The position numbers were made by a program, and so were the translations under genes. From Catenaria anguillulae PL171 (taxonomy: Eukaryota > Blastocladiomycota > Blastocladiomycetes > Blastocladiales > Catenariaceae), in contig MCFL01000024.1 of NCBI GenBank assembly GCA_002102555.1, positions 1 through 64,000 on the forward strand: a stretch of DNA of 64,000 bases, read 5' to 3'. The notes below the pieces were generated by a model. The model saw nothing but the letters and a program-made list of their open reading frames with translations. It was not told where the DNA came from and did no database searches. Below are positions 10,346-21,730 of the stretch, piece after piece; positions within the stretch are counted from its first letter, which is position 1; the number at the start of each line of letters is the position of its first letter.

Positions 10346-12704
10346 ATGACGGCCGCCAACAGCAGCAACCACGCCAACCACAACTTGCACTTCCAACCGG
10401 ACATGCACGCCGCGCCGGCCATTGCCACGCCGCCCGACTCGCCCGACATTGCGCCACTCGACCCCATGCTGCGCCATCCCGTCTCGGACTCGGACTTGGA
10501 CGCAGTGCACGTCGACGCGTACTCGCTTGGCAGGGATCAAGGGTCTCATGCAAGCGGCAGCATGATGATGCCAACGCCGATTCCTCCAAGTGTCTCCAAG
10601 GCCAACATGCTCAAGGAGCGGCAGCATCACCCGCAGCATCCCAAGAGCAACCATGATGCAAACGACTCGGGCACCATCTCTGACTCACCACAGTCGACAA
10701 GTTCAACACGTCACGACCGTGGCCATGACGCGAATGCGATTGCACCGGCTGCCGACTACCTTGGCCGCCAGCCGTCCCCTTCCCAGGCCACCCTCGACCC
10801 GACACGCTTCACGACCACATTCCACAAGCCAGCTCCTGCTAGTGCTGCCGCCACCGACTCGCTCGCCGACATTGAACGCTTCATCGAACTCTCGCGCCTT
10901 GCTCTACAAATCCCTGGCCTGACCATCTCAGTCTCACACAATGCCCGTCCGATCATGCACCGCGCCTTTGGCTCCCTCTCTGCGGCGTCGCCTTCCAGCT
11001 CATGTCCACCTCCACCTTAACCGACCTGTGCTCGCTCACAAAGGCATTCACCTCGGCCGCCGCTGCCAAACTGGTCCACCAAGGCAGACTCGACTGGCAA
11101 ACGCCCATCACGCACTACGTGCCCGACTTGACCTTTTCCGACCCGCTCGCCTCGTCCGCCATCACCATGCTCGACCTGCTATCGCATCGGACCGGCTTGG
11201 CCGCACACGACGAGCTGTGGACTGGGTCCTCGCGTGCGTTGCGTGCTGGCGGGATCTCATCGATATTGTTCCGTGGCTCGAGTTTGGAGGTCACTTTCGC
11301 GCCAGCTATATTTTCTCGCACGTCGGGTATGCCATTGCCACACTCGTCGTTGAGCGAGTCGCGTGCGAGCCGTTTGAAGCCTATGTGACGAGGGAATTGT
11401 TGGCACCACTGGGCATGACGGGCGTACGGTGGCGGTATCCAGGGGCAAAGCGAAAAGTTGTGGACAATAATGGCGTGATTGCCCGGCCCCACCAGTGCAT
11501 TTGGCTCAGAGACCCCAACGCCATGCCCGCGTTTCGTGCAGATGTGGTGGCGGATTTGCACCAGTTTGTGGACGATGTGCACCCGGACAAGGTCACGGAC
11601 GGGCTTGCGCATGCCGCAGAGTACTCGGTCCCAGTGCACGAGACGCTTGCGTATGCAGAGACCAATCGATACATGGCGGGTGCTGCGGGCGTCATGTACG
11701 CATCGGCCGACGACGTCGCAAAATGGGCAGCGTGCTGGTTGAATGGTGGGTTGGCGCCCGATGGCAAGACACAGGTGTTGCATGAGATGAGTGTATTGAC
11801 ACGGGTCCACAATTCGTCTGACCTGTACGAAAGTGAGGCAGAGGCCAGGCGCGGAATGCGCGTGATTGGGTATGCGTGTGGGTGGGAAGTCAACCAATTT
11901 GGGTCCGTCCGCTTTCTTTGGTTTGTGCCCATCAACTGGCAACGTATCTCACACTTGTTTACCCTTGGGAACATTTGGAATGTTTTTAGTGACCACGAAC
12001 TTCTCATGCACACTGGCGGCTCGCCCGGCTACGCCACCTTGCTCGCCTTGGTCCCAGGTGCCAACCTAAGCATCTACATTGCCGAAAACCAATCTTTCAC
12101 GTCTCTTTCAAGCATCCTTCTCCCGCTCCTCCTTCACACGCTCATCCCACCATCCACCAAATCCAAATCCAATCGATCCGCCCATTCACACTTGCCGACG
12201 CATGCGCGGCGCTGCCGCGCGTCAAACTCAACATGATACTCGCGCACGCCAAAGCACACTTGTCCGTAGCCCCAACGCCCGCGGCCGATCCGGCAGTGCT
12301 TGACGACCCCTCGGAGCTTGCGCTGGGTATGGACCAACACACGCTTTCGGCCGTTGCAGGCGTGTACAAGCACGACGCGTACGGGTATGTGACGATTGCC
12401 CTTGACACGCCGGCGGCGGCACACACAAACGCACAAGGGCTACGCCTGATTCGCGCGCCCGACGTTAACACGCGCATTGTACCCTGCGCGTGCCCTCGAG
12501 GAGCCAGGGTGTCTGACCTTGTTTACGTACCCGGCACACACACTGTACTGGTTTCGCAAGGTCAGGGAGAGCGGCGAGGATCGCTATGTGAGGCAGGCGA
12601 GGCGCGGGTTTGTGGACGGCGACGACGAGGAGCATGTTAGGTTTGAGCTCGTGATGCGTGAAGAATCGGCTTATGTCGAAGTGGTGTTTACGCGAGTCGA
12701 TTGA
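10346..12704 (+). CDS. Serine beta-lactamase-like hydrolase, frame interrupted
   Basis: Member of the class C beta-lactamase / penicillin-binding / LACTB-like family. In order: a disordered His/Ser/Pro-rich N-terminus of about 180 residues; IPGLTISVSHN and IMHRAFG; the catalytic S-x-x-K in LCSLTKAF; LLSHRTGLAAHDELW; SYIFSHVGYAIATLVVERV with ELLAPLGM; MHTGGSPGYATLLALVP (the HTG triad region); and a C-terminal lipocalin-like tail ending VEVVFTRVD. These blocks occupy different frames and change near 10985, 11220, 12100-12190 and 12470, each fitting one or two missing bases. Introns at those points look unlikely. All core motifs survive, so either consensus errors or a recent pseudogene. Substrate unknown. 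Confidence 0.7.
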
Positions 12705-13436
12705 GACCAAGATGGGTTTTCGCCTTGCGTTTTGTGTCAAAGATTATCGACTAGTTGATGTGGTGCTGCTGTGGAGTGTTCCCACACCACCCTTCGCATT
12801 TGTTATCATTTTGTACCCCACCCTACTTTTTTTTTGGTTTGTTTGTTTCCAAGATATCCTCCATTTTGCTGAGCTTGAAGACGATAGGTTTTCGTTACAT
12901 ACTTCCCCCCCCCCCCCCCAGTCGCTCTCCCTCGATTTGTTTCTTCAATGTAGTATGTACCGTGCACAATGTAGAAACATACAGAGTATTCAGCAATTTT
13001 GACTCAAGCATTGCATACTGAAGCAGAAAAAAATATTTGCAGAACCCATCGACATTACGCGAGAAAACGAGTCGACATGGGGAAGCAACGTGAAGCAAAA
13101 GCGGCAGATGGGCCAAATGGATGGGAAACGGCTGATTGAATGTTTTCATGTCAAGTGAGCGACGAGTGAAAGAAATGTCAATATCGGGCAGGAAACCCCT
13201 GGTCGCACAACAGACGAGGCCACCAACTTGAAGGATTGTGAGCGACACGCAAATAGTGTAGGTCAGAAGAAACACGAAAAAGGGTACGAATTGCACGAGA
13301 AGGCCATGAAGAAAAATTGTAGGTCCGCCTTGCGACCAAAACAAGAATATCAGAGTACCATAACGCCGAAAGACCGAGTTGCCGAGCAACTTGGGAAATC
13401 TGCGGCTGGCGCCCCCGGGAAAGCAACGAGCTCAAC
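12705..13436. other. Convergent intergenic region
   Basis: Between the ends of the hydrolase (+) and the Pro/Ser-rich membrane protein (-). Contains a C15 homopolymer at 12905-12919. AT-richer 3' flank, no gene seen. Confidence 0.6.
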
Positions 13437-16268
13437 TCATTTCCTCTCGGCCATCTCCCTTGCCTCGGCCCTCTCCTCGTCCCCAGGCTGCTGGTGCTCC
13501 CCACCAACGGCCCAAAACCTGTCCCACCGCCGCTGCAACGCGCTCTTTTCTGCACTCATGACGGACGACGCCACAGACTCGCGCACCGTATCCCTGTTTC
13601 TCGGATCGTCCTCTCCAGTGTCTCCTTCAAACCTGCGTGACATGCCGGGCGACGGCAGAACGTGCGCCTGCCCATTGTACATGTAAAACGCATTGAACGA
13701 GGATGCGGACGCGTTGGCGGACTCGGCACCAGTGTGTTCGGAGCTGCCGCCAGACATGATGATGGCATGGCTGTGGTTGTGCGAGTAGTCGGCCGATGAC
13801 GACGTCGACGAGTTGAATGTTGGGAAGCCATTGTGTGCGGGTCCACCGGCATACATGGCCGTATTGTTGTGGCTGCCGCCGCCGTGGTAATGCGCGTCCA
13901 GCTCATGCCCGTGGTACGCTTGCTGATGGTATGCACTTGCATTCGAGTATCCAAACGAAGGCACATCTGTGTCTCTGCCCTCGCTGCGGTCCTCATCCGA
14001 AACCTCTGCAATGGACGCCAGCCCGCCGGCGCTCATGATTGTACTTGGCCGCTCGCCATGTTCACCGGGCCGCGACCACCCAGCCATGACCATACCCGAC
14101 GGACTCATGCCGCCCAAGCTCACATCGCTCACGCTGGGCATGGGCGGCAAACCGACCAAGACGCCATTCCCGGCGTCGCGCGGGCTTGCCCCTCCGCCCG
14201 ATGTCGACGTGGTCATGTCCATGATGCCCTGCGAAAACATGGGCGAGTTATTCCCAAAACTCTCCAAGCTCGACGACGCCTGAGTTGTACTAGTCGCACC
14301 ACCTGCGGTTGTGGATCCCACTTGGCTGGCACCCAACGAGGACGACACGGTCGATCCACCAGTCGCATCGGTGGTCACCATGCCAGGTGACCGGGACCAT
14401 CGCCGGAAAGCGTTTCCGAAAAAACGAGCCGCTTGCGCCCGCACCGGCACTCGGGCGTGCTTTGACGCGGTCGGCGCAGGCAACGCCGGAATGTCGGCCC
14501 TAACTCCTGGAGGACTACTCTGATACGCTTGGTGGAGTTGAAGCTGATGCTGGTGTTGGTGCGCGGCGACCTGCGCCTGCAACGACGTGACACTTGCCGC
14601 TGCCGACACGGGCGGCGGCGGCGGCGGCGGCCCAGAAACAGTGTATGGGGAGCCGATGGGCGCCGCGTATTGCACGCCGGTTGCACCCGTCGGATACGTG
14701 ACGACGGGAAACGATGCTGAGCCCGCGGGCACGGGATACACGGACCCCGGATCGTGCGCGCCGTAGTTTGAAAAGGACGAGATGGATGCCGTGGGCGACA
14801 TGGGCGCGCCTGCGGCTTGCCAGTGGTTGCGTTCCATGGACGAGTGTGGCGACGTGGACGCGGACGAGGATCCAGATCCATGTGCGTGAATGCCTGCGGC
14901 TGTGGGCGGCGGTAATTGCGGCTTTGTTCCCGTGGCGGATGAGCGGCCAAACGACCCGTGCAAGTGCGGGTTATAATGCGGATGGTGATGCGGCGGGCCC
15001 CCGCCGGCGCGCAACGAGTCGGGTAGGTGCCAGACGTGTTTTTTGCGGCGCTGGCGCGCAGAGCGCATGCGAATGTAGCCTGTGAAGCCCGCAACAACAA
15101 CGAGTGCGGCCTTGATTTAGTGTGTTAGCCATGGGAACAAGCAGGCATGGATCCATGTGCGTGAGTCGAACTTACCACAGCAACAGCAACACTAGCAATG
15201 ACTGTGCCCGTGAGAGGTGTGGCGGGCGCAGCTTGAGTTTCGCCCGTGTTTCCATTGATGGCTGGCCCGCCGCGTGCTTGCGACCCGCTCCCGCCCGAGC
15301 CGCCGCTCGTGTTTTCGCCATTGGCAGCGATGTTGGGACCATTCTGTGGGGTTGGGGAAGAAGTATTGAAGATTGTGCTTGAAATGTTGACGTTGAGTGA
15401 AGCTGTGGCAGAAGCTGATGCATCAGAGGATGATAAAGACTCTGATGCAGAATTGGAAGTGGTTGGTGGTGCAAGTGTGGGTGACGGGACGGGTGGCAGG
15501 GTGGGCGAATTGGGTGCAAGTGTGGGTTCAGGCGATGGTCCTGCATCGGATGGCGTCGGCGTTGGAAGTGAAGGGAGTGTTGGCGCAGGAGGACGGGTGA
15601 CAGCGTAGGACTCGGCTGGGCTGACGGTTGCGGATCAGGCGCCGGTGCAGGCGGCGGTGGCGGCGGCAGTGGCGGTGAAGGCTGCTCAATGGGTGGAGCG
15701 GGAGGGTTGCTGGAAGAGACGGGGCCATTGCTGCCACTCTGACCAGCAGAGGGAGCAGATTCGGCCACTGTGATGACCGGCGGGCTCGCAGCCGCAGCTG
15801 CGTCGGGCGATGGAAGGGAGGGGCAGACGCGGTATCCGACATGTTGTTGACGGCGGCAACAGCAAGGGCGTCCAGCGAACCGTCGTTGGTGGTGTTGTCG
15901 GGAGGTGAAGAAGAAGCAGACAAGAGAGACGGCGGTGCTCTTGCGATTGTGGGAACGGCAGCTGCAGCGAGATCAGCTTGGGCTGCCACTTGGGCCAAGG
16001 ACGACGGCGACGCGACCCTTGGCAAAGGCAAAGCGGTTGCGGGTGCTCCACCGATATCGATGGTTGGCGACGCGTCGGCGACGGCGACGGCAGCAGAGGC
16101 GGCAGAAACAAGAATGTTGCTGCGAGGACGGCTCAACAAAGTGGAGGCTCTCGAGGGAGCACTCGATATTCGCGAGGCCAATGGTCCAGGTGTTCTTGTT
16201 CTTGTTCTTGTGGATAAAGCTCGATTCGCTCGTGTCGATGTTCTTTCTATCAACGAAACAGTGTTCAA
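13437..16268 (-). CDS. Pro/Ser/Thr-rich single-pass membrane protein, mucin- or sensor-like
   Basis: No enzyme domain. The upstream part is Ser/Pro/Ala-rich with polyproline (PPLPPPPPPAPAPDPQP) and an Asn/Ser/Gly-rich stretch. A helix split by a 65-nt intron (15175-15111) reads GTVIASVAVAV plus AALVVAGFTGYI and is followed by a basic stop-transfer RMRSARQRRKK. The 540-residue cytosolic part is His/Ser/Gly-rich, with RFFGNAFRRWSRSP and an acidic C-terminal helix ending EERAEAREMAERK. The layout resembles fungal cell-wall stress sensors or Msb2-type mucins (inference). The extracellular part changes frame twice (near 15610 and 15800), each like one missing base. The start at 16268 (MNTVSLIERTS) is uncertain; the exons at 16680-17061 might be its true 5' end. 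Confidence 0.6.
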
Positions 16269-16679
16269 TCAGCCTTGTATGTCTTCGTGCATGGGGAATC
16301 GAATCATATCGAATCGTGTTGTGGCGTTTCGGGTCTACAGCGGGTATGATTTTGAGTGTGCGGACAACTTGAAGGGAGAGGAACTTGAAGGCGGGATGAG
16401 GGACAGGGACAAGCGGCAAGCGACAACTTGAAGACAACAGTAAGCGAGAGACCGACCCATGATCAACGTGAACGTGAAAGGAAAGGGCGAGTTGCTGTCA
16501 AAGTCGTGGCGGTGCACTGGGCGGCCAAGATAAAGATACCGAGGGAAGGTTTCGACACGAATACGGACACGAGTATGGGTACAAGAGTAATGAACGAGAG
16601 GATGGGAGGATGGAGAGAAAGACGACGAGCGGGTGCCTGCCCGGTCTTGTCAGGTCAAGTTGGAAGCGCGCGTACTTAC

Positions 16680-17061
16680 TTGGTCAGGCCCTGAGGCGGT
16701 GCGAGACCGTGGGAACAGATGTTGTTGATCTGCTCGCATGAAATGGCGCTGGCCGGCAGCAGGCCAGTCGTGGGCGGGTCGCAGTCTGTTGGCTCGTTGG
16801 GCTGCCAGTGAGCTCGAGCGAGGTTGAGAAGCGGGGCGTGTTCAGTTTCAGCGAACTTGCGTGCATCCAATGCGAGTACTGAATGCATTTCATCCAATCA
16901 GTCTCGGCCGTGGATGGAACATGTCATGATGATTTCAATTCTTGGCGCTGCTGTTGCACAACGCGGCAGCAGATGCTGATGCTGATGCTGTCAGCACCAT
17001 ACTTACGTTGTGTGAAAGCGGCGAGCTCTTTCCCAATCAGGAAGGGCTGCGGGGTATTCAT
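16680..17061 (-). CDS. Two spliced 5' exons of an unrecognised protein (partial)
   Basis: Exon 1 (17061-17007) starts MNTPQPFLIGKELAAFTQ and ends at a perfect GTAAGT. Exon 2 (16878-16680) follows a CAG acceptor, reads LLALDARKFAETEH, then DCDPPTTGLLPASAISCEQ and ends GLAPPQGLTK, again at GTAAGT. A third exon must therefore lie below 16680 but I could not place it. The Cys/Trp pattern of exon 2 (W..., DCD, SCEQ, ICSHG) faintly resembles an extracellular LRR N-terminal cap. It may be the true N-terminus of the membrane protein downstream or a separate small gene. Confidence 0.4.
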
Positions 17062-17380
17062 GCCTCATCCTTCTCACGAAAGGAATGCAGCCAGTGCTCC
17101 CTAATCCATGGACACGTGAAGGAACTGATGCAAGCAAGCGCTAAGAATACTGATGTAAAGGGAGAGACAAGTATACATGTATGTTGGATGATAAGGGAGG
17201 ATAGCATCGACGATATAGTAGTTCGCAATGTTCCTTTCTGGAAAGGAGGAAAAAAAAACGGCAATGCACAAGAATGATGACCACGCAGGACAAGTGACAT
17301 CAACCGATCGATTCATTCACACTAAGTTAACAGCACATCATCCAAGCGGGCATGACTCTCAGAGCAGTGCACACCGATGC
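17062..17380. other. Intergenic, no gene seen
   Basis: About 320 nt between the CHCHD gene stop and the upstream end of the partial gene. AT-richer, with a short A run at 17250-17258. No gene supported. Confidence 0.5.
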
Positions 17381-17973
17381 TTAATGGAACCGGGCCTGGC
17401 ACGCCTTGAGCATGTCAAAGTAGTACGAGCACGTCGTGGGCTCGTTGGGATGCTGCTCCATGCACTTCATGTACGCCTTGAGGTCGGCCTCGCACGCACC
17501 ACCGGCATTGGTTGTCTCGTTGTAGTAAGCCGTCGGCGCAGCGGCAACGGGCGCCTGTTGCTGCTGGTGGGAAGCGGACGAACCGCCGCCAAACATGGAC
17601 GTGAGGCCGGCACCAATCGTGTGACCCTGCATTTATGGTCAATCATGGGCGACAAGTTAGCAGCTTGCACCAAAAATGGGTGAGTCGCAGATACAAGAAA
17701 CAGGCGAGGGATACGTACGACAGCAGAACCAACAGCAACACCAGCAGCCGTGGTAGCCATTTGCGCAAAGAGACCAGGCTGGCGCTGCTCGACCATCGGG
17801 GCAGAGGGCGCAGCAGCAGCAGGAGGGGTGTGAGTCGGGTGCACGGCCGACTGGGCGGGAGCTGGGGGAGCATGGTGCATGGGCGGGGCAGCCGCGGCAG
17901 TGGTAGCCGGGCGAGAGGGAGCAGCAGTGCGCGTGGGAGCGGCGGGGGCAGAGACACGGGACTTGCGGGCCAT
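17381..17973 (-). CDS. CHCHD2: CHCHD2/CHCHD10 (Mix17) twin CX9C mitochondrial protein
   Basis: Mitochondrial intermembrane-space protein linked to cristae and respiratory-chain upkeep. Two exons (17973-17719, 17626-17381) with a 92-nt intron (gtacgt..cag) give 166 residues. The basic, Ala/Pro-rich N-terminus MARKSRVSAPAAPTRT fits a mitochondrial signal. The central hydrophobic GLFAQMATTAAGVAVGSAV then GHTIGAGLTSMFG is the conserved family glycine-rich segment. The CHCH domain shows both CX9C pairs: CEADLKAYMKC and CSYYFDMLKAC, ending QARFH. Such proteins are oxidised and trapped by the Mia40 relay. The length and order match the family exactly. Confidence 0.95.
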
Positions 17974-18559
17974 TTTGATAGTCTGGCAGATGAAATGGGA
18001 GTGGAAGTGCGGCAGGGATGTCAGCTCGGGATGGGATGCGTGAGGAAGAGTGCGATCTGGAGCTGGATGGCCTGTTTGCGTTCAAGTGCTGAGGGTGCGA
18101 TTGCATGAAATAGGGCAGATACATACATGATCCGTTGCACGTTCAATTGGTGGTGGGTGGTGGTGAGAGAGACGAGTCGGAATCCGTCGGATCGTTGCCA
18201 TCACTCAATCTCCCCAATATCAATATCGTCAGCAACATTTTAGCCTGGCTACAGAAGGTGACGGAAGCTTTGGATCGAACGCGCAGTTGTTTGGATCGGA
18301 GAGCTCCTGTCCAAGCTCATTCTTGGCCAGTTGAGATCATTCCAGAACCATTCTAGAGCAACAGATCGAGGGTTCCGAAAGATGATGTCATCGCCCTCCA
18401 ACAGCCACCGCGTTGGTTGCTCGTTGGTCATGCTATTGAGTGATGCTCGTGCATGTTAGACGTAAGCTTTCGATATCGGAAGAATATGCACTGGGACTTC
18501 GACGGGAAACGATGTTTCACGCTCATGCTGGGCTTCTGCCAATTGGTCTCAGCCGTTAA

Positions 18560-19335
18560 ATGTTGCCGCTCCGCTGCTCGAGCCGGCTGCGCCGGCCCTC
18601 GCAGTTGCGCGGCTGCGGCTGGATCCAACTGACAGCGACCAAGAACAATAATGGCAATAGTAGTGTGAATAAACGGAGCCCAGGCTCGGCCTTGATGCCT
18701 TGTCGTTCCGCTGACTGCTCCGCGGCTGCTGAATCCAACTATCTTTTGGAAGCGGGAATCAGTGTGGCAGAAACGCGTCAAGCATTTGGAGCATTGACGG
18801 GAGCTCATGTTTGACACTGTTGCGACATCATTGCTGGCTCGCATATCCGTCGCCTTCCCTGTGTTCCTCCTCCACCGCCTCGCTTGGTCCCAGACGTGAC
18901 TGTTGCTCAGCTGCTCGGGCCGGCTGCGCCGGCCCTTGCTGCTCCGCGGCCGAAGCTGGATCCAACTGGTACATTGGCCAAAAGCAACAATGGCATTAGT
19001 ATTGTGAACAAACGGAGCCCAGGCTCGGCCTTTATGCCTTGCCACTCCGCTGCTCTGCAGCTGCTGAATCCAACTGTCGGGGAAGGAATCACTGTGGCGC
19101 AAACCCGTCGTAGCTCATGTTTGACTCAGTTTGAGGCGAGACAGATACCGTAAAACCGTCGCCTTCGCTTGGCTCGTAACTCGTGATGATGCGAGGGTTA
19201 TCATCTCCTAGCTTCTACATCGGCGTTGGCCTTAGCCTTCATGCATTGCTGCTCCGCTACTCAGGCCGGCTATACCGGCCCTCGTTGCCCAGCGGCTGAA
19301 GCTGGATCCAACTGTACAGCGACCAAACAAGCATA
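18560..19335. repeat. Degenerate tandem repeat, period about 335 nt, three copies
   Basis: Copies start near 18560, 18897 and 19229. Each has GCCGGCTGCGCCGGCC (a GC palindrome, slightly changed in the third copy) followed by a CTGGATCCAACTG element. The first two continue with an AACGGAGCCCAGGCTCGGCC box, TGCTGAATCCAACT, and GCTCATGTTTGAC. Copies are clearly diverged. No transposase or terminal repeat is seen. Nature unknown; perhaps a decayed satellite or an old non-autonomous element. Confidence 0.7.
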
Positions 19336-19499
19336 AATCTCACACGATGCCGCAACCACCGTTCCAGAATGGTGGTCTTCGTTGGTCGTCGTGGAGGGAC
19401 ACGCGTCATGTGAAGCATCCCCCACACTTTCATGTTTGTGCCGCGATTGTTTGGCTCTTGCGCGATATGTCCGGCTGAGAGACGCCTAGAATTACGGGG

Positions 19500-19840
19500 A
19501 ATGAAAAAAATACTCCAGTCACTTAAGAACAGAAAGTGACCATGGCTTGGCTCTACCGCCCCATGCTCTCCGTTTTCGCCTCACTGGTCTGTAGCATGAG
19601 AACCATGAGCGTCGTTGAAAGCAGTTGTGTTTCGTGTTTTGTTCAGTCGGCCAGTCCGAAACTCTTGGACGGACCTTGCATTATGGGCAATCAAAAAAAA
19701 TATTCCAGTCACTTAAGAATGAAAATTGGCCATGGCCTGGCTCTATCGACCGCCGCCGTACGTTTTCGCCTTGCTTTTCTGATGCGGGAGTTGCCCGAGA
19801 CCTAACATTCACGCCGCTGTTTCGCGTTTTGTTCACGAGG
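19500..19840. repeat. Tandem duplication, two copies of about 187 nt
   Basis: Copies begin near 19500 and 19686. Both contain an A run, then CCAGTCACTTAAGAA, then CCATGGC.TGGCTCTA, GTTTTCGCCT, and TTTCG.GTTTTGTTCA. They differ at many points. No coding role is apparent; the copies sit just upstream of PEX13. Confidence 0.7.
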
Positions 19841-19850
19841 TCACACGACC

Positions 19851-19888
19851 GGACAGACAGACGGACAGACGGACAGACAGACAGACAA
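19851..19888. repeat. (GACA/GACG)n microsatellite
   Basis: About nine imperfect GACA or GACG units, roughly 100 nt before the PEX13 start codon. Confidence 0.9.
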
Positions 19889-19989
19889 GGCCAGATTTGT
19901 TCGGCAACCCACTGGCAGAAGCCCAGCACATTCAATCCAACACACGCACGTCCATGCTATAGCTCAACACCCTGTGCATTACTCTCAGA

Positions 19990-21234
19990 ATGCCTCCTTC
20001 GCCTCCGAAACCGTGGGAAACCGCCGCCGCTGCTGGTGGCCCCGCAGCCGCCGTCAGTGCCGCTCCGCCCACAGCACCCACACAACCGGCCACCTCGACC
20101 TCCACATCGACGTCGGCACCTCCGCCCGTCCCCGTTCGTCCCGCCGTCATGTCCGCAACCGCCTCGCCGCTTGGCAGCGCCTACGGCCCATCCGCCACAA
20201 CCACCATGGGCGCTTATGGCACACCCTCGGCTTACGGCTCCTCGTACGCCTCACCCTACTCGCGCTTTTCCTCACCCTACTCTTCCTACTCGTCGCCCTA
20301 CTCGACGTATGGTGGCTACGGGTCCACCTACGGGTCGTATGGTGGTGCCGGCTACGGTGCATACGGTTCGACGTATGGCGCCATGGGCCGCCCGGGGTTT
20401 GGGGCCTTGGGTCCACCAGGCGCACAAGGACCCAATTCGTTGCAATCGTCGACGCAAGCGGCGTTTGATTTGCTCAACTCGTTTGTCCAGTCGTTTGGGT
20501 CGTTTGCGGGCATGCTCGATTCCACGCTGCACGCGACTTTCCAGTCGTTCCATGCCATGATGGCCGTGGCCGACCAGGTTGGGCATTTGCGGTCGACAGT
20601 TGGCCAAGTGTTTAGTTTGGTTTGGTTGATTCGAAGGGTCAAGGCGTGGATCACAGGCAAGAAGGATGAACGTGCTGATGGGTTTGCCGCCGAGTTTGCT
20701 GGTGCCGCTGGCCAAGCACCTGGCGGGCCACCGGCGCACCCGCCCATTAAAAAGAAGCCTATCCTGGTCTTTATTGCGCTCGTGTTTGGCTTCCCTTACT
20801 TGCTCAGCAAACTCGTCAAGTTCCTGAGCGAGCGTCTCGCCCAACAACAGCCAAAGGCCATCAAGTTTGACCCCAACAATGTCGAGCTCGTGCGCGCCTT
20901 GTACGACTATGTGGCCACCAACCCGGCTGAGCTTTCCTTCAAGCGCGGGGATATCTTGGCCGTGGTCGAAAAGCCCATTGAGCCCAGTGGCGAGCCGGGC
21001 ATGTGGTGGCAAGGCAAGTTGCAGCAAGGGCCCATCGGATACTTTCCAAGCAACTACGTTGAAATCATTCGCAAGACGCAGCCGCCGACGTCGGCACAGC
21101 CAGGAAATGGGAACGCTCAGCCGCAGCATCCGATGGGTACGGACGCAGCCACTTTCGGCCAGGCGTTTGCTCCAGCCGGTGCTGCAGATGCAATGGCACC
21201 AGGTGCGGGATCGTTTGAAGGGGTTTCGTGGTAA
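19990..21234 (+). CDS. PEX13: Peroxin 13, peroxisomal docking-complex membrane protein
   Basis: Peroxisomal membrane protein that docks the PTS1/PTS2 receptors Pex5 and Pex7 with Pex14. Single exon, 414 residues. The N-terminus MPPSPPKPWE has the classic P-x-x-W-E motif. Residues about 70-150 are a Tyr/Gly/Ser-rich YG-repeat region as in other Pex13 proteins. Residues about 155-215 carry the conserved STQAAFDLLNSFVQSFGSFA and MMAVADQVGHLR. A hydrophobic segment KKPILVFIALVFGFPYLL follows. The C-terminal SH3 domain shows ALYDYVATNPAELSFKRGD, WWQGKL and GPIGYFPSNYVEII. The tail is disordered. The upstream region carries tandem repeats. Confidence 0.96.
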   Translation: MPPSPPKPWETAAAAGGPAAAVSAAPPTAPTQPATSTSTSTSAPPPVPVRPAVMSATASPLGSAYGPSATTTMGAYGTPSAYGSSYASPYSRFSSPYSSYSSPYSTYGGYGSTYGSYGGAGYGAYGSTYGAMGRPGFGALGPPGAQGPNSLQSSTQAAFDLLNSFVQSFGSFAGMLDSTLHATFQSFHAMMAVADQVGHLRSTVGQVFSLVWLIRRVKAWITGKKDERADGFAAEFAGAAGQAPGGPPAHPPIKKKPILVFIALVFGFPYLLSKLVKFLSERLAQQQPKAIKFDPNNVELVRALYDYVATNPAELSFKRGDILAVVEKPIEPSGEPGMWWQGKLQQGPIGYFPSNYVEIIRKTQPPTSAQPGNGNAQPQHPMGTDAATFGQAFAPAGAADAMAPGAGSFEGVSW

Positions 21235-21730
21235 AGGATGTGATTTGCGGGCATGCCTTGTGTATATTCTTTCTTTTGTTGTTCATTTTTCTTTACCCCA
21301 CCCGCCTCCGGCCCCTTCTCCTTTTGCCGCGTTCACCCCTCACGGCATGCGTATTTCTCCCTCTTTATTTGCTTGCCGAGCTTTCCATCCAGTACCAATA
21401 CATCCCACACCTCTTCTGTTGCTACAGACATACTTAGTTGGCACCGAAGCTGACTGCATACATGAGCCGATTCAACAAGGGTCGGGGAAACGCGGAATGC
21501 CAAGGTCACGTGTGCTGGAGTGATGTCGACACGCTTGCGATCGGCTCCGAGATGCCCACCACTTAAGATCGCTCGATCTGCGGCCCGCTACCATCGTCGG
21601 ACATGGTTGGATCGCTTTGTCGCAAACTGGTCTGCCGCCAACATCAACCAATACCGCTCCACAACTGCGCTCTTTGAATAGTGGCCATGTTGTCCATGCC
21701 AAGCAACTAAGAAATCATCAGCAATCAGCC
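21235..21730. other. Spacer between PEX13 and SDHB
   Basis: About 500 nt, pyrimidine-rich just after the PEX13 stop (likely 3' UTR), then the SDHB promoter. No gene seen. Confidence 0.5.

Larger units (their letters stand above)
17974..19989. other. Repeat-rich divergent intergenic region
   Basis: Two kilobases between CHCHD2 (-) and PEX13 (+), containing two tandem-repeat families and a tetranucleotide tract listed separately. No convincing gene; the short open frames on the minus strand are repetitive echoes of the repeat unit. Confidence 0.6.

Noticed and set aside
18428-19102. 224-residue minus-strand open frame over the tandem repeats
   Set aside because: Its repeated peptide (GRAWAPF units) simply reflects the DNA repeat; no sign of a gene.
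19851-19888. Regular short repeats considered as CRISPR-like
   Set aside because: Tetranucleotide microsatellite without spacers, in a eukaryotic context.
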